64,000 nucleotides of DNA from Photobacterium frigidiphilum (GCF_003025615.1 NZ_PYMJ01000020.1:1-64000), one strand, 5' to 3'; positions 44,133 through 55,469 are shown, counted from the first letter of the stretch. Numbers and translations are program-made. Notes: generated by a model not told the origin, from the letters alone.

Positions 44133-44420
44133 ATGTCGAATAATATTATTGCGGATAATCAGCCAGTGCTTGTCCAATTAGAGAAAGGTAAAACATACCA
44201 ATTTTGTGTTTGTGGTTATTCGCACACACAGCCATTTTGTGACGATTCACATTTAGGTACTGAATTTGAACCGATATATTTTACGGCAGAAAAAACAGAA
44301 CAACGTTGGCTATGCCAGTGTAAGCAAAGCGGTAATCAACCATATTGTGATGGAAGCCATAAGGCGTACTCTGAAGATGATATTGGTCTAGAAGCCCCAA
44401 ATAAAGATGATTCACAGTAA
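44133..44420 (+). CDS. CDGSH iron-sulfur domain protein, two domains
   Basis: The 95-residue protein carries two CDGSH-type [2Fe-2S] binding motifs: CVCGYSHTQPFCDDSH, where the usual Gly is Asp, and CQCKQSGNQPYCDGSH, which is canonical. Tandem CDGSH proteins are typical of bacteria. There is no membrane anchor, so it is probably cytoplasmic. Role in redox or iron-sulfur handling is inferred from family only. Strong ribosome binding site GGGGAGGAG. Confidence 0.88.
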   Translation: MSNNIIADNQPVLVQLEKGKTYQFCVCGYSHTQPFCDDSHLGTEFEPIYFTAEKTEQRWLCQCKQSGNQPYCDGSHKAYSEDDIGLEAPNKDDSQ

Positions 44421-44465
44421 CCTTTTTTGTAATCGCGGTACGTTTATTAAAGTGAATCGAGAGGA

Positions 44466-44493
44466 ATAAAAAAGCCCACAAGAATGTGGGCTT
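44466..44493 (-). terminator. Terminator after dcuC
   Basis: AAGCCCACA / TGTGGGCTT with an AGAA loop. A T run follows on the minus strand. Confidence 0.85.
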
Positions 44494-44515
44494 AGATTGT
44501 TACTTTGGTTATTGC

Positions 44516-45883
44516 TTATGCGTACATTGGTACAAGAACCATGGTGCCAATAATAACGGTAATTAAGCCACAAATAACAGGAACCGACGTACGTTTAACA
44601 ACTTCGAATGGGCTGATTTTACCCATACCAGATGTTGCAACGATAACACCAGAAACCGGTGAAATAGTACGACCAAGGTTAGAAGCCTGTAGCATCGGGA
44701 TAATCAAGAATGCAGGGTTTAAACCCATTTTACCAGCTAGTGTTGGCGCTAGTTCTACGAATGCGTAAAAAGGTGCATTACCAGAACCTGTCGCAATAGC
44801 GGCAGCAACAGTTAGACCTGTTAGAAGAACCATCAATGCGAAACCACCCGCACCAGCAGCTTCTGCAAGGCCAATTAGATTATCGATAGCACCGATAGAC
44901 ATAAGACCTTGAGCGAATACCCCAGCGGCAACCAATAGCATTACCACGCCTTTGAATGCATCAGCCATACCTGCATAACAAGATTCTAGATCTTCCAGTG
45001 TTTCTTTACCTTTGAAACGCTTGGCAACGAAATCAACCATTGCACCTAAGAAGATAGAAGCAACAACAATGGTGTAAATGTCTAATGATAGGCCTTTGAT
45101 TGTTTCGCCATTAAATAAGAAAACACCCACGATAGGTAAGAAAGGCAAGATTGCGTAATACGCAGGTGCATTCACTTCCATTTCAGAAATGTTGACCTTT
45201 TCCATTGGCGTATTTTCTTTTTTATCTAGGTATTTATTCCAGAAGTAAGCCGCGGCAGCCATTACGATGATTGCACAAATTGATACAGGAAGAACTGTTT
45301 CAACAGCAAATACGTGTAATGGCATACCCGCTTTTTCAGCCGCAACAACAACGTCACCAGATGTTGGTGAAAGAATGATTGCTGCTGGTGACGCACACAC
45401 TGCCACTGCGGCAGGGCGGGAAATACCCATTGCCGTCATCATTGGGAATAGTGTTGCCATTAGTAGTACACCAAGGCCAGTCGCTGAGCTAACAGCTAAA
45501 GACATTAGACAAGCTACGATATAAGCTGCGACTAAAAGAATATAAGGCGATTTGATGAACGAAAGGGGCTTAGAAAACTGTTTAACCACAACATTGTTTG
45601 CGCCAATGTGTGTCATGTAAGAAGCGAAGCCACATAAAAGCATGATTTGCATACCTAAGCCGCCGCCACGGTACTTAAGCATGTATTTCACGAATTCAAG
45701 TGAATCTGTCAGTATGTTACCTGTTGATGCAATAGATGATGGTAGTACAGTATGGCCTATAGCACCTGCAGTAATAAGAAGCACTAAACCCGCGGTTAAT
45801 AATACGCCAGCAGGTTTATAGTTTTTTACAATGAAATAGCCTACTGCGATGGTAACCACCAGGCCAATCAATAGTTCTAACAT
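44516..45883 (-). CDS. dcuC: Anaerobic C4-dicarboxylate transporter DcuC
   Basis: DcuC exports succinate during fermentation and fumarate respiration. The 455-residue polytopic protein starts with MLELLIGLVVTIAVGYFIVK and shows family segments such as VSSATGLGVLLMATLFP, SPAAIILSPTSGDVVVAAEK and TGSGNAPFYAF with NLGRTISPVSGVI near the end. Length matches E. coli DcuC (461). A convincing FNR site was not found in the 593-bp upstream gap. Terminator downstream. Confidence 0.9.
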   Translation of the reverse strand: MLELLIGLVVTIAVGYFIVKNYKPAGVLLTAGLVLLITAGAIGHTVLPSSIASTGNILTDSLEFVKYMLKYRGGGLGMQIMLLCGFASYMTHIGANNVVVKQFSKPLSFIKSPYILLVAAYIVACLMSLAVSSATGLGVLLMATLFPMMTAMGISRPAAVAVCASPAAIILSPTSGDVVVAAEKAGMPLHVFAVETVLPVSICAIIVMAAAAYFWNKYLDKKENTPMEKVNISEMEVNAPAYYAILPFLPIVGVFLFNGETIKGLSLDIYTIVVASIFLGAMVDFVAKRFKGKETLEDLESCYAGMADAFKGVVMLLVAAGVFAQGLMSIGAIDNLIGLAEAAGAGGFALMVLLTGLTVAAAIATGSGNAPFYAFVELAPTLAGKMGLNPAFLIIPMLQASNLGRTISPVSGVIVATSGMGKISPFEVVKRTSVPVICGLITVIIGTMVLVPMYA

Positions 45884-46476
45884 AGCTTTTCTCTCTAACT
45901 AAAATGAAATTTTAAAAATGGATGAATCAAATTTTGGTATGTAAGTTAGCTGTCTTGTGAGTTGTTGATTCAATCCTTTAAATCAATGCTGTGTTAGCAA
46001 TAAGCACACAGACTTTTAGTGATTAAGCTAAAAGGGAATTTGTCGATGTGCTTGCGCTTTTAGAACCGAGATCGTGTTGAATATTTAATCGTTGTAGCGC
46101 CTGTATAATGATGTGTAGACCAGACAGACAAGCCACAATGAAATAACAACATGGAAACGTTCATTTCAATCACAAATAAAAACAAAAAATGTATATTTAT
46201 AAAAACATTCTCTTACATATTGTTTGTGAGTAATTTACCTAAAAAGGGGGAGAGAGACGACAGTTAACATCATAAGTTATGATCTACAGCAGGGTTTAAA
46301 TAAGAGTGTTAATTTTGTGCTATAGATATGAAAAGATATGCCTATCTTACTGTAATGAAATGATTAATTGTGGAGAGTGGTTGTTAAGTGTGCGAATGCT
46401 CATTAAGCCGTTATAAACTAAGGGAACTGTTATTGATCTATTATGAACAACTGTGACGATATGTAAATTATATGAT
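45884..46476. other. Long upstream region of dcuC without genes
   Basis: This 593-bp AT-rich gap separates dcuC from the end of the LysR gene. A 38-codon frame from 46151 has no ribosome binding site and is not called. No full FNR or CRP palindrome was found by eye. Confidence 0.45.
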
Positions 46477-47349
46477 TTATTTACACTGTTTTTTAACAAA
46501 GTCGATAAACGCTCTATCAGCCAGTGATAGATACCCATTTTTTCGCCAAGCCATTGCAATGTTAAGGTAGACAGGTTGTTTAAATGGGATAGGAATAACG
46601 CCTTTTTCATGTTCTGTAACAAGCTCAAGCAAAGCTGATATTGCAAAGTTATGTCGAACTATATTCAGAATCATAGGAAGCAAGTTTGTTTCAAAAGAGA
46701 TTTTTGGAATGAAATGATGGCTTTGGCACACTTCATCAATAAATTCACGATGAAAATATCCCGGCTTAAACATGACCAACTCTTCCTTAAAGAAGTCTTC
46801 AAAGCCGATATCTTGTTGGGATGCAAGATGATGGCCTTCACTGACCACTGCAACCATTTGAGATGTGATTAAATGTTCAGTTTCAAGGCGTTCTGGTACA
46901 TCTTCGTTATGAATAACCCCAAGGTCTAATTCCCCGTCTAACAGCATTTGACGAATTGATTGGGTGCCAGCTTCAATGATGGTGAGTTTTAGGTTGGGAT
47001 ACTGACTTTTAAAGCCCATTAATATTTCAGGGAAAAAGTATGAGCCCAACATACTAGGCACCCCTAACTTTACTTCGCCTTTTTCGAGCCCTTTCAATTC
47101 AGCCATTGCAATATTTGCATCGTTAATTTGTTGCAAAATAAGTCGAGCATGTTTGAGTAAAACCTCGCCTTCATGCGTGAGTGATATTTTACGTTCATTT
47201 CGATGAAACAAAGGAAATTCTAATTGCTGCTCTAATTTTTTGATGGCAACACTTAATGCTGGCTGTGCGATGTGTAACCGTTTCGCAGCACGGGTGAAGT
47301 TCTCTGTTTCTGCAAGTGTGACAAAGTAAGTGAGCAGGCGAGTGTTCAT
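46477..47349 (-). CDS. LysR-family regulator, divergent from an MFS transporter
   Basis: The 290-residue protein has the LysR DNA-binding domain (FVTLAETENFTRAAKRLHIA, QPALSVAIKKLEQQLE) and effector domain. It is divergent from the MFS gene starting at 47484, the same arrangement as E. coli ynfL/ynfM, so it probably controls that transporter. Effector unknown. Confidence 0.88.
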   Translation of the reverse strand: MNTRLLTYFVTLAETENFTRAAKRLHIAQPALSVAIKKLEQQLEFPLFHRNERKISLTHEGEVLLKHARLILQQINDANIAMAELKGLEKGEVKLGVPSMLGSYFFPEILMGFKSQYPNLKLTIIEAGTQSIRQMLLDGELDLGVIHNEDVPERLETEHLITSQMVAVVSEGHHLASQQDIGFEDFFKEELVMFKPGYFHREFIDEVCQSHHFIPKISFETNLLPMILNIVRHNFAISALLELVTEHEKGVIPIPFKQPVYLNIAMAWRKNGYLSLADRAFIDFVKKQCK

Positions 47350-47483
47350 AGCTATAACCTTTGATTATCGAGCTGATAGTTTTTATATATTTTCATTATT
47401 ATGAGTATATTGCTACTGTTTGGTTAATACCATTATTGATAGGTAGATATGTTATCTATCGTCATATTCTGAGTGCTATTGCC

Positions 47484-48707
47484 ATGATTGAAATAAAAAC
47501 ATCTGCCTACCGGCGTGCGAGTTTTGCGTTAGCATTAGGCTCTTTTATCGTATTTTGTAACTTGTACCTTTTTCAACCTATGTTGCCATTAATGGCTGAC
47601 AAGTTTAACGCGAGTGCTATTCAGGTTAATTGGTTATTGGCGGCAGGCACACTGACGTTAGCGCTTACTCTTGTGCCATGGGCGGTGGGTTCAGAGATCA
47701 TTGGGCGTCGTAAAGTGATGATGCTGAGTCTTTTCTTATTACCGTTTGTTGGTATGGCAATGCTGTTAGCTGATTCCCTATTAATGCTAACGTTAGCACG
47801 CGGTGCTATGGGTATATCCTTGGCGGGTTTTGCTGCTGTCGCTGTGGCTTATATGGCTGAAGAATTTACCCCAAAAGCATTAATGCTAGCAGTCGGTGGC
47901 TATATTAGTGCGAATTCATTAGGGGGGATCACTGGGCGTTTATACGGCGGTTTCGTCACTGAATATTGGGGATGGGAAGTGGCAGTGATTGGTATGGCTA
48001 TTTTTAGTCTCTTGGGCGCATTAGCGGTTAATCGGCTATTACCGGAACAGCAATATTTTACCCCACAGAAAGGGCAGCTCCATGCGCATAATCGCAGTGT
48101 AATTGGTCATTTAAGACAGCGAGAATTATGGTTGACTATGCTCATTGGCGGATTGAACTTTGCGTTGTTTGTTAACCTTTATACAGTAATGGGTTTTCGC
48201 CTTGTTGCCCCCCCGTACTCATTGCCCATCAGTTTAGCGTCGATGATTTTTCTCTGTTATCTCAGCGGTACTATTACGGCAAAGCTTAGTGGCCGCTGGA
48301 GCCAAGTCAATAGCCCGATAAGCGGTATTGTATTAGGTACAACGGTGAGTGCCGTCGGTATGTGGATTGCGGCTTATAATTCACTGTACGCAATGCTTAT
48401 TGGTTTATTGTTTATTAGTTCTGGGGCATTTTTCACACACTCACTGGCGTATGCATGGGTCAGTCAAAAAGCGAAAACAGCAAAAGCGACAGCAACTGCA
48501 TTATACCTTGTTCATTATTATGTTGGTGGCAGCGTCGGTGGCTTCTATTTAATTGCGTGTTGGCAATATGGTGCCTGGCATGGTGTGCTTGCTGGTGGCA
48601 TGGTGCTGTATGGTTTGATTTATCTGTTATGTTGGCGCTTACATTGTCGTGCTCAATCAAAAGAAGATACAGCCGCAGTGCTAAAAGGTACGCACACTGC
48701 GGTGTAG
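47484..48707 (+). CDS. MFS transporter, YnfM-like
   Basis: The 407-residue twelve-helix major facilitator protein has NLYLFQPMLPLMADKFN in helix I, EIIGRRKVMMLSL (the loop 2-3 motif, usually GR(K/R)) and SLAGFAAVAVAYMAEEF in helix IV. These and the divergent LysR gene match E. coli YnfM. The start at MIEIK (47484) is preferred because the 41-residue extension is not family-like, although its ribosome binding site is weak. Substrate is unknown. It converges on the chemoreceptor gene with 22 bases between. Confidence 0.85.
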   Translation: MIEIKTSAYRRASFALALGSFIVFCNLYLFQPMLPLMADKFNASAIQVNWLLAAGTLTLALTLVPWAVGSEIIGRRKVMMLSLFLLPFVGMAMLLADSLLMLTLARGAMGISLAGFAAVAVAYMAEEFTPKALMLAVGGYISANSLGGITGRLYGGFVTEYWGWEVAVIGMAIFSLLGALAVNRLLPEQQYFTPQKGQLHAHNRSVIGHLRQRELWLTMLIGGLNFALFVNLYTVMGFRLVAPPYSLPISLASMIFLCYLSGTITAKLSGRWSQVNSPISGIVLGTTVSAVGMWIAAYNSLYAMLIGLLFISSGAFFTHSLAYAWVSQKAKTAKATATALYLVHYYVGGSVGGFYLIACWQYGAWHGVLAGGMVLYGLIYLLCWRLHCRAQSKEDTAAVLKGTHTAV

Positions 48708-48729
48708 TTGGGTTTAGCTGAGTGGGTAA

Positions 48730-50670
48730 TTAATATTTAAATTGTCCTACAACCTTGTTGAGTTGTTCAGACATTAAAGACACTTCACGATTTGACTGAG
48801 ATGATTGATTAACTGCGGTGACAGTGTCGATAGCAAGATCGGATATACGGGTAATATTTCGGTCTATCTCGGCTGATACCATCGCTTGCTGTTCTGAGGC
48901 TGTGGCAATCTGTAGGTTCTTATCAAAGATATCTGAAATTGAAGACACAATACGGTTCATTGCATCAATAGCTTCTTCGGTTTGATGAACGGTACTGTCT
49001 GTTTGTGATTGGCTTTTTTGCATAATGGCAACACTTTGCTCGATACCGGAATGCAATACTTCAATCGTTTGTTCAATCTCTTTGGTTGAGCTGTGGGTTT
49101 TTTCTGCTAACTCACGTACTTCATTTGCTACAACAGCGAACCCTCTACCATGCTCACCTGCTCGTGCTGCTTCTATGGCTGCATTCAACGCCAATAGATT
49201 CGTTTGTCCGGTAATATCGCGAATGACTGATACTACGCTGTTTATGCTAACGCTTTCTTGCGCTAATTTTTCGATCAATACTTGAGACTGTGAAATATCT
49301 GATACGAGCCCTTTAATAGAACTTTCCGCTTGTTGATTGATTTTTAGGCTCTCTTGAGCATCGGCTTTAACTTTTTCTGCGGTGAGTGCTGCATCACTAA
49401 TGTTGGTAGCTATTTCGTTACTGGTTGCGAGTAATTCGTTGACTGCTGTGGCGACAGAAGATGATTCTGCTTGTTGCTGCTGAGCATTCTCTAAACTGTG
49501 GCTGACTGCCGATTCTGATTGCGCTGAAATGGAAGAGAGCTTTGTTGAAATATCGCTGACATTAGAAATGATAGCCTGCAACCTTGATATAAAGAGATCG
49601 AATGAGCCGCTAAGTTGCGCTAATTCATCATGACCATGATCATTCATACGAACGGTCAAATCACCATTTCCTTCGGCAATATCACGCATTACTTGATTAA
49701 CGCTGGCAAGCCGTTTTGATATGTGAAAGCTAATCGTGATGAGCAAGGCTGCCATGATAAGTGTTGTCGCTATACCAATAATCGCGAGTGTTAACTTTTC
49801 TTGTTTTTGAATGGTATTAATATCGGCTAATAAATCTGTTTCAATCACGAATAGCTGGCTTTCAACACTATGGACAATGTTTCGCAAATCACCGTAGAGT
49901 CCAGTATTCGGTGTAAGACCAATGACGTTATAACCTTCAACAAGTTCATCAAACACTAAGTGATAACGATTCAGACTGCGAATTAATTTATTCTGTTGTT
50001 TCGTACTAAGGTCGGTAATTTTTATGGCGGCAATAAGAGAGTCGATATTATTTTGAAACGTCGTGAAATGGTCGGTATTCATTGAAAGCATAAAATCTTT
50101 TTCATTCAACCGTAAAGTGAGCAGCATACGGTAGAGGTGATCGTTTCCCGATATTAAGAGTTGTTCTTCCGCAGAATTAGCAAATGTCGTGATATTGCCT
50201 CTTAATCCTTCATCGGCGGTTAACCCAATGATTTGGCTCTGGTCGGCGATGACATTAAATTGTATTTCATATCGCTCAAGTTCTGTAAGTAATATGCGTA
50301 GATCATCACCATGTTCAGGCTGGTATTGTTCAACAATGGATTGAATACCTTTAATTCTTTGATTTAAATTGGTTATTTCGTTGTTGAAACGATCAATGTA
50401 CTGTGTATCTAATCGCGTAAGAAAATCTTTTTCATAGCGGCGAAGTGTCAATAAATTTGTACTGCTGCGAGTGATTTCTTGCATGGCAAACTGTAGATTA
50501 TCTAATTTTCGAAATGATATCGTTTCAAGTGTGCCGTATAGCAGCATGCCTAAGATTAATATGCTTGTTATGAAGTAGAGCTTTGCTTTAATTGTTTTGA
50601 CTGACAAAAACGAGAATAAGCGGCGAGTTTTTGTGTGTTTTGTTTTATCAATAGCAACAGAATCATGCAT
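48730..50670 (-). CDS. Methyl-accepting chemotaxis protein with HBM-type sensor
   Basis: The 646-residue receptor has a membrane helix near 33-52, a large all-helical periplasmic domain with two repeated pieces ([11 protein letters not shown] and [11 protein letters not shown], about 140 residues apart), a second helix near 300-320, a HAMP segment and the signalling hairpin with [16 protein letters not shown]. The duplicated xxEKDF helices are the mark of helical bimodular (HBM) sensors such as McpS, which bind organic acids. The ligand here is not known. Tar-like CheR pentapeptide is absent. Confidence 0.88.
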   Translation of the reverse strand: MHDSVAIDKTKHTKTRRLFSFLSVKTIKAKLYFITSILILGMLLYGTLETISFRKLDNLQFAMQEITRSSTNLLTLRRYEKDFLTRLDTQYIDRFNNEITNLNQRIKGIQSIVEQYQPEHGDDLRILLTELERYEIQFNVIADQSQIIGLTADEGLRGNITTFANSAEEQLLISGNDHLYRMLLTLRLNEKDFMLSMNTDHFTTFQNNIDSLIAAIKITDLSTKQQNKLIRSLNRYHLVFDELVEGYNVIGLTPNTGLYGDLRNIVHSVESQLFVIETDLLADINTIQKQEKLTLAIIGIATTLIMAALLITISFHISKRLASVNQVMRDIAEGNGDLTVRMNDHGHDELAQLSGSFDLFISRLQAIISNVSDISTKLSSISAQSESAVSHSLENAQQQQAESSSVATAVNELLATSNEIATNISDAALTAEKVKADAQESLKINQQAESSIKGLVSDISQSQVLIEKLAQESVSINSVVSVIRDITGQTNLLALNAAIEAARAGEHGRGFAVVANEVRELAEKTHSSTKEIEQTIEVLHSGIEQSVAIMQKSQSQTDSTVHQTEEAIDAMNRIVSSISDIFDKNLQIATASEQQAMVSAEIDRNITRISDLAIDTVTAVNQSSQSNREVSLMSEQLNKVVGQFKY

Positions 50671-50928
50671 ACTTATACTCTCAGAGATGTGTGAACGCGA
50701 TGGGATCTGGCGTTTATATCTATATTGTTCATGACACGCTATAGAGATAAACGCATTAGCTACTACTCATTTCAACTAATCAATTATTTCGAATTTCCCA
50801 TGCTTATTGTGTTGTTCATGAATATTTGATATCGATTTGATACGTTTATTCATGAACTGTAATATTCAACTATAGGCGTATTTATGAGAAATGCTTATAT
50901 GAGTGCGAAAATTGGCTAATTAAATGAT

Positions 50929-50992
50929 TATCCCCAAGTTATCTCAAGATGTTCGTTGAGGTAACACTGAATTTTGAGGTAACTTGAGTATA
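50929..50992. repeat. Short derivative of the foldback repeat
   Basis: TATCCCCAAGTTATCTCAAG (from 50929) and TTTTGAGGTAACTTGAGTATA (to 50992) face each other like the ends of the 264-bp element. A third partial copy, GTTGAGGTAAC, lies between them and can pair with the left arm. The long internal hairpins are missing. Confidence 0.6.
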
Positions 50993-51009
50993 TAACGCTG
51001 AAGTAGAAG

Positions 51010-51035
51010 AACTAGGGCACGAAAGCGCCCTAGTT
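51010..51035 (-). terminator. Terminator of glpABC
   Basis: AACTAGGGC / GCCCTAGTT with an 8-base loop, 20 bases after the glpC stop. The minus-strand flank is only moderately T-rich. Confidence 0.6.
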
Positions 51036-51054
51036 GTACAAAGGGAGGGGGCTA

Positions 51055-52266
51055 CTATTGAATTGCCATCGCAAGCAAAGTGATGGGGTGAATGGTTTCT
51101 AACTGCGTATTTTCTTCAATTTGCCACTTACAGGTCTCACAGTCTGTGATTGCAAAATCTGCATTTGATTGACGAATTTGCTTAAATAGACTTTCACCTA
51201 TTGCTATCGAGGTATCGTAGTTTTCAGTTTTGAAACCATAGGTACCCGCCAGCCCACAACATTGGCTATCTAACACGACAACCTCTAAACCTGGGATCAT
51301 CTTTAACAGTTCAATGGTGTATAAATTACCGCCAGTACGTTCAAGGTGACACGGTGTGTGATAGACAATTTTCTTGTTAATCGGCTTCATCTTCGGTGTA
51401 TTACCGTTCATGAATTGTTTGAGTAAAAAACGGGTCACATATTCAATTTTATCGGCCACATTGGCATTATCGACTTTCAATACATGCGGATATTCTTCAC
51501 GCAATGTAAAAGAACAGGTTGAAGACGTTGAGACAATAGAAGAATCATACTTCTCAATTGCAGCTTCAAAATTACGCACATTTAGCTTGGCATTTTTCTT
51601 GGCTTTGTCGAAAAAACCGTTCGCAATTAATGGCACACCACAGCATTTTTCTTTATCCAATAACTGGACACCAATACTCATTGCGTTCATTACTTTTACG
51701 AAATCTTTACCCAGTTGTGGGTGATTGTAATTCACAAAGCACCCGTGAAAGTAGTGCACTTGTTGAGGGTACAATGCCTGACTGGTACAGTTCTGCTTAT
51801 ACCAGCGACGGAATGTGCCGTGTGAATATTTCGGTAATGATTTATGGTCATGCACACCAATGGTTTTATGCATGATTTTTTTAACTGGTTTAATGCTGGT
51901 GATCGTGTTTACTATCGGTGCGAACGGTGTCGCAATCGATCCCATTAAATCAGTATGACTCAGTACAAAATCACGAATGGTTTTAATGTTTAACGGCATT
52001 TTTGCATGTTCGTCACGTGCAACCGCAATCATGTCGCCAATCTTCACGCCTGAAGGACACGCCGTTTCGCAGCGCTTACAGTTAGTACACAGTTTTAAAG
52101 TTTCGTCATAAAATTCAGGGCTTTTGATGCGTAAACGTTCGCCATCAGGGCCGCATTGTTTAGGGCCTGGGTATTCAGGGTTTGCTTTGGCAACAGGGCA
52201 ATAAACGGTACAAACAGTACACTTAATACATTGGTCAAAGCTGGTGTCTTTCTGTAGAAGGCTCAT
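51055..52266 (-). CDS. glpC: Anaerobic glycerol-3-phosphate dehydrogenase subunit C
   Basis: GlpC anchors GlpAB to the inner membrane and carries electrons to menaquinone. The 403-residue product has two ferredoxin clusters ([34 protein letters not shown]) and two CCG domains ([25 protein letters not shown]). Length matches E. coli GlpC (396). Its start overlaps the glpB stop by four bases. Confidence 0.95.
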   Translation of the reverse strand: MSLLQKDTSFDQCIKCTVCTVYCPVAKANPEYPGPKQCGPDGERLRIKSPEFYDETLKLCTNCKRCETACPSGVKIGDMIAVARDEHAKMPLNIKTIRDFVLSHTDLMGSIATPFAPIVNTITSIKPVKKIMHKTIGVHDHKSLPKYSHGTFRRWYKQNCTSQALYPQQVHYFHGCFVNYNHPQLGKDFVKVMNAMSIGVQLLDKEKCCGVPLIANGFFDKAKKNAKLNVRNFEAAIEKYDSSIVSTSSTCSFTLREEYPHVLKVDNANVADKIEYVTRFLLKQFMNGNTPKMKPINKKIVYHTPCHLERTGGNLYTIELLKMIPGLEVVVLDSQCCGLAGTYGFKTENYDTSIAIGESLFKQIRQSNADFAITDCETCKWQIEENTQLETIHPITLLAMAIQ

Positions 52267-53591
52267 GCGACAGTCCTTTCTTTCTTATTCTGATTTTGGC
52301 GTGCGGTATGTTTACTGATCATTTGTTCTGCAACGTTGAACCCGGTGCTGATTGCAACGCCACTTCCACACCCTTCGAACACGGGATCGTAGTGTGCCAA
52401 TAGTGCGCCTGCGCAGAATAGATTATCAATGGTTTGATTATTAGCAGAAGCCTGTAGTTGATCATTGCATATCACGCCCATCTTCAAAAATGGATGCGCT
52501 TTTGATGTGAAAAATTCAGGTTGGTACCACTGGTCTCGATCTGGAATAGCAACAGTATCAAGGTTAAAAATGGGCTCACTAATACTTAAACGTTGTGCGG
52601 CCATACCACGGCTAAAGAAACTGCCTGTTGCGATTAAATAGTTATCCGCGACTAATGGCATATCACGATGATTACGAGTAAATATACGTTTTAGCTCACC
52701 ATCTTCAATATCACCACGTTGAACTTCATCCCCAACAAGAATGATTCCACCCAGCATTTTGAAATGAGACTTCATGGCTTCTTCTAAACGAATACCCAGC
52801 AACGAGGGTGGCATGGTAGGCAGTTCACAAATTGTAAAACCTGTTAAGCCTTCAAGCAATTTGATTACTGCAGCACCATCACCGTTGCCAAATACCGCAG
52901 GCAATACCACAAGGTCTGCTTTACCAACAGCTTGAATCATTGATTTAGCAAAAGCGTGTAATTTGCGTTCATCACGTAATACACGTGAAATATCAATAGA
53001 GCGGAATTCACAAGGATTACGCTGCATCTCTTCAAAGTCAGGTAATTCAACTGCTGCCGTGGTAATTTTTACATCTTTAAATTGCGCTAATTTTGAAAGA
53101 TTATCAGCCGCTAATTTAGGCTGGAAATCACGGAAGCCATCGATTGTCACCAATGCGATATGATTTAATTCACCAGCCGTGTTGGTCAGTGGAAATTGAT
53201 GCACAGTTTGCTGCGATAACCACGTTGAACGAAAGGTTCCCATTGGTGTTAAGCGTAGATGGTTCGCTTCATCTTCTTGTGAAGAAAGATAGATACCACG
53301 CGCTTTGATCATTTCTTGATACCAGTCTAATGCTTCTTGTACTTTTCTTTTGCCCAGCTTGCAGTAGGGATGCTCTGGACTCTGCTGCTGTAACTCATCG
53401 AAAGCAGCCATTGGGTGATAAACGGGCTGTCCATTTGGAAGTCGGCTTAAGAAATCAATAGAGCCTGATGAGAAGTGAAGAGCACTTTGGCCAGCAGCGA
53501 TCACTGCTGTTTTCATGCCTGCTTCTGCACAACGAATCGCACAACTTAATCCTGCTACACCACCACCTATAATTAAGCTATCGAATTTCAT
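52263..53591 (-). CDS. glpB: Anaerobic glycerol-3-phosphate dehydrogenase subunit B
   Basis: GlpB is the FMN-containing subunit linking GlpA to GlpC. The 442-residue flavoprotein starts with the dinucleotide-binding motif [19 protein letters not shown] and ends with [20 protein letters not shown]. It overlaps both neighbours by four bases, so the three subunits are translated as a coupled unit. E. coli GlpB has 419 residues. Confidence 0.94.
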   Translation of the reverse strand: MKFDSLIIGGGVAGLSCAIRCAEAGMKTAVIAAGQSALHFSSGSIDFLSRLPNGQPVYHPMAAFDELQQQSPEHPYCKLGKRKVQEALDWYQEMIKARGIYLSSQEDEANHLRLTPMGTFRSTWLSQQTVHQFPLTNTAGELNHIALVTIDGFRDFQPKLAADNLSKLAQFKDVKITTAAVELPDFEEMQRNPCEFRSIDISRVLRDERKLHAFAKSMIQAVGKADLVVLPAVFGNGDGAAVIKLLEGLTGFTICELPTMPPSLLGIRLEEAMKSHFKMLGGIILVGDEVQRGDIEDGELKRIFTRNHRDMPLVADNYLIATGSFFSRGMAAQRLSISEPIFNLDTVAIPDRDQWYQPEFFTSKAHPFLKMGVICNDQLQASANNQTIDNLFCAGALLAHYDPVFEGCGSGVAISTGFNVAEQMISKHTARQNQNKKERTVA

Positions 53592-55288
53592 GATGCGACC
53601 TCACTCTTGTTCTCATTTGTTTGTGTAGCGGTTGAATTGTCAGTATCTAGATTCGATGTTGGTAACAATGGCAGATCAGAATCTGGTATATCACTGACAC
53701 CAAATAAACCTTCATAAATCCAATAGGTGAATTCCGCCTCTCGTAATGCATCTCCCCAAAAAACGGGCTTAATGCCTTTCCAGCGTTCTTCTAAGAAATC
53801 ACTCAGTAAATGGCTAGCTTCTGTACCTGAGCTCTGACCGTATTCTGAAAACAACCCTGCTGCGCGGTAAGAACAAAGCTCACCTTGGCAAGGGCCCATA
53901 CCTACGCGGGTACGGCGGCGTAAATCGACAAGGTTATGTACATCTAATTCTTTAATGGCGTATTCAACTTCGCCACTGGTTACCATTTCGCATTCGCAAA
54001 TAACGGCTTGGCTTTTCTTATCATTCTTTAAGAATTTTTCTGCACGTTCGCCATGGCGATAATAAGCAGATTGATAAATAGGCTTAGCAAGGCTTGCGGT
54101 ATGTTTGACTTTTTTCTGCGCTTGTTCTGAACCAGGTAAAGGCTTGGTGTGTGTGATACAAGGTTGTGTGTTACCCAGCTTTTTGGCGACTAAGTCTGTT
54201 GCCCATTCAGCCATCATGCGATAAGTCATTAACTTACCGCCTGTAATCGTTATAAAGCCGTCCATGCCATCGCGTTCAGCATGATCTAACAGCACAATGC
54301 CACGGCTAATGTTTCGGCCACTGGTATCGCCATCAACAGCAACAAGAGGGCGAACGCCAGCATACGCACGTAATACGCGAGTATTTGCCATAATAGGTGC
54401 GAGCTTTGCCCCTTCTTCTAGCAGAACATCGATTTCGCGGCTGGTAACATGTAAGTCATCGATCTTGTCGTAATCAATGCGTTCAGATGTTGTTCCTATC
54501 AGTGAAATGGTATCGCCCGGTACTAAAATGTCGGCATCAGAGGGTTTACGGCAACGGTTAATCACTAAATTATTGATACGGTAATCAAGGATCAGTAGCG
54601 ATCCTTTTGCAGGGAACATTTTGATATTCAAATCACCGTATTCGCAGATTTGTTGTCCCCATATTCCTGCTGCATTGATTACTTGCTTTGAGCGAATATC
54701 GAAATGTTCACCAGTTTTCATGTTCAAGCAGCGCACACCACGTACAGCATGCCCTTCACGAATAAGCCCGGTGACATGTGTGTGATTAAATAAGCGTGCA
54801 CCATGCTCAACAGCATCTAATACATTAGAAGATGCGAGACGAAATGGGTCGATAGTACCGTCGGGTACTTTTACCGCACCAATTAAATTTGGGTTACAGT
54901 TTGGCTCTAAGCGAAGGGCTTCTTCAGGGCTTAATTGCTCGACATCAATGTCTGCACGGCCACATGCTGTAAGGAACGACTTTTGAAAATCAAGGTCATC
55001 ATCGGGTAGGGAGATGAATAAACCTTGAGTATCTTCAACACAATGACGAGCGATATTTTTAAGTATACGGTTTTCTTGAATGCACTCACGTGCAGATTCT
55101 TCATCTGTTACTGCATAACGCGCACCTGAGTGCAGTAATCCATGATTACGACCCGTCGTGCCCGATGCTAGATCATCTCTTTCGACCAAGATACATTTGA
55201 TGCCTCGCAGTGCACAGTCACGCATTATGCCTGTACCGGTTGCACCACCACCAATAATAACAACGTCTGTTTCTAACCAACTAGTCAT
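53588..55288 (-). CDS. glpA: Anaerobic glycerol-3-phosphate dehydrogenase subunit A
   Basis: GlpA is the catalytic FAD subunit oxidising sn-glycerol-3-phosphate to dihydroxyacetone phosphate under anoxia. The 566-residue product has [20 protein letters not shown] at the N-terminus, the [12 protein letters not shown] flavin region, and a C-terminal BFD-like [2Fe-2S] domain ([25 protein letters not shown]). A polar tail makes it slightly longer than E. coli GlpA (542). First gene of glpABC. A perfect palindrome lies 64 bp upstream. glpT, glpF and glpK are not in the window. Confidence 0.96.
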   Translation of the reverse strand: MTSWLETDVVIIGGGATGTGIMRDCALRGIKCILVERDDLASGTTGRNHGLLHSGARYAVTDEESARECIQENRILKNIARHCVEDTQGLFISLPDDDLDFQKSFLTACGRADIDVEQLSPEEALRLEPNCNPNLIGAVKVPDGTIDPFRLASSNVLDAVEHGARLFNHTHVTGLIREGHAVRGVRCLNMKTGEHFDIRSKQVINAAGIWGQQICEYGDLNIKMFPAKGSLLILDYRINNLVINRCRKPSDADILVPGDTISLIGTTSERIDYDKIDDLHVTSREIDVLLEEGAKLAPIMANTRVLRAYAGVRPLVAVDGDTSGRNISRGIVLLDHAERDGMDGFITITGGKLMTYRMMAEWATDLVAKKLGNTQPCITHTKPLPGSEQAQKKVKHTASLAKPIYQSAYYRHGERAEKFLKNDKKSQAVICECEMVTSGEVEYAIKELDVHNLVDLRRRTRVGMGPCQGELCSYRAAGLFSEYGQSSGTEASHLLSDFLEERWKGIKPVFWGDALREAEFTYWIYEGLFGVSDIPDSDLPLLPTSNLDTDNSTATQTNENKSEVAS

Positions 55289-55303
55289 GTTCGTTTTCGC
55301 TTA
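55286..55303 (-). promoter_or_regulatory. Weak GlpR-like operator at the glpA start
   Basis: ATGTTCGTTTTCGCTTAT on the plus strand fits the GlpR consensus ATGTTCGWTAWCGAACAT at 14 of 18 positions, with a good left half and a poor right half. It overlaps the start codon. Confidence 0.3.
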
Positions 55304-55351
55304 TAGTTTTTAACCAGCTCATACAGAATCTGTTTGATTCCCTATCATATA

Positions 55352-55365
55352 GGCATAAATATGCC
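55352..55365. promoter_or_regulatory. 14-bp perfect palindrome upstream of glpA
   Basis: GGCATA-AA-TATGCC lies 64 bp upstream of the glpA start codon, a typical operator position. A TATGAT box on the minus strand (55344-55349) is a possible -10. The binding protein is unknown. Confidence 0.4.
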
Positions 55366-55469
55366 ACTTTATGTAAGGTTATTAATTGATCTGAACCACA
55401 CTAATGAGTGATCGAGCTTTCGTTCGCGCATTTATGTGTGGTTATGCGTATTTTTGAGCGATAAAAACA

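Larger units (their letters stand above)
50671..51054. other. Gap between the chemoreceptor and glpC
   Basis: This 384-bp gap holds the small foldback repeat (50929-50992) and the glp terminator. The rest shows no gene; the chemoreceptor promoter should lie in its left part. Confidence 0.5.

Noticed and set aside
46151..46267. 38-codon frame in the dcuC upstream gap
   Set aside because: No ribosome binding site, AT-rich composition, and no protein-like pattern.
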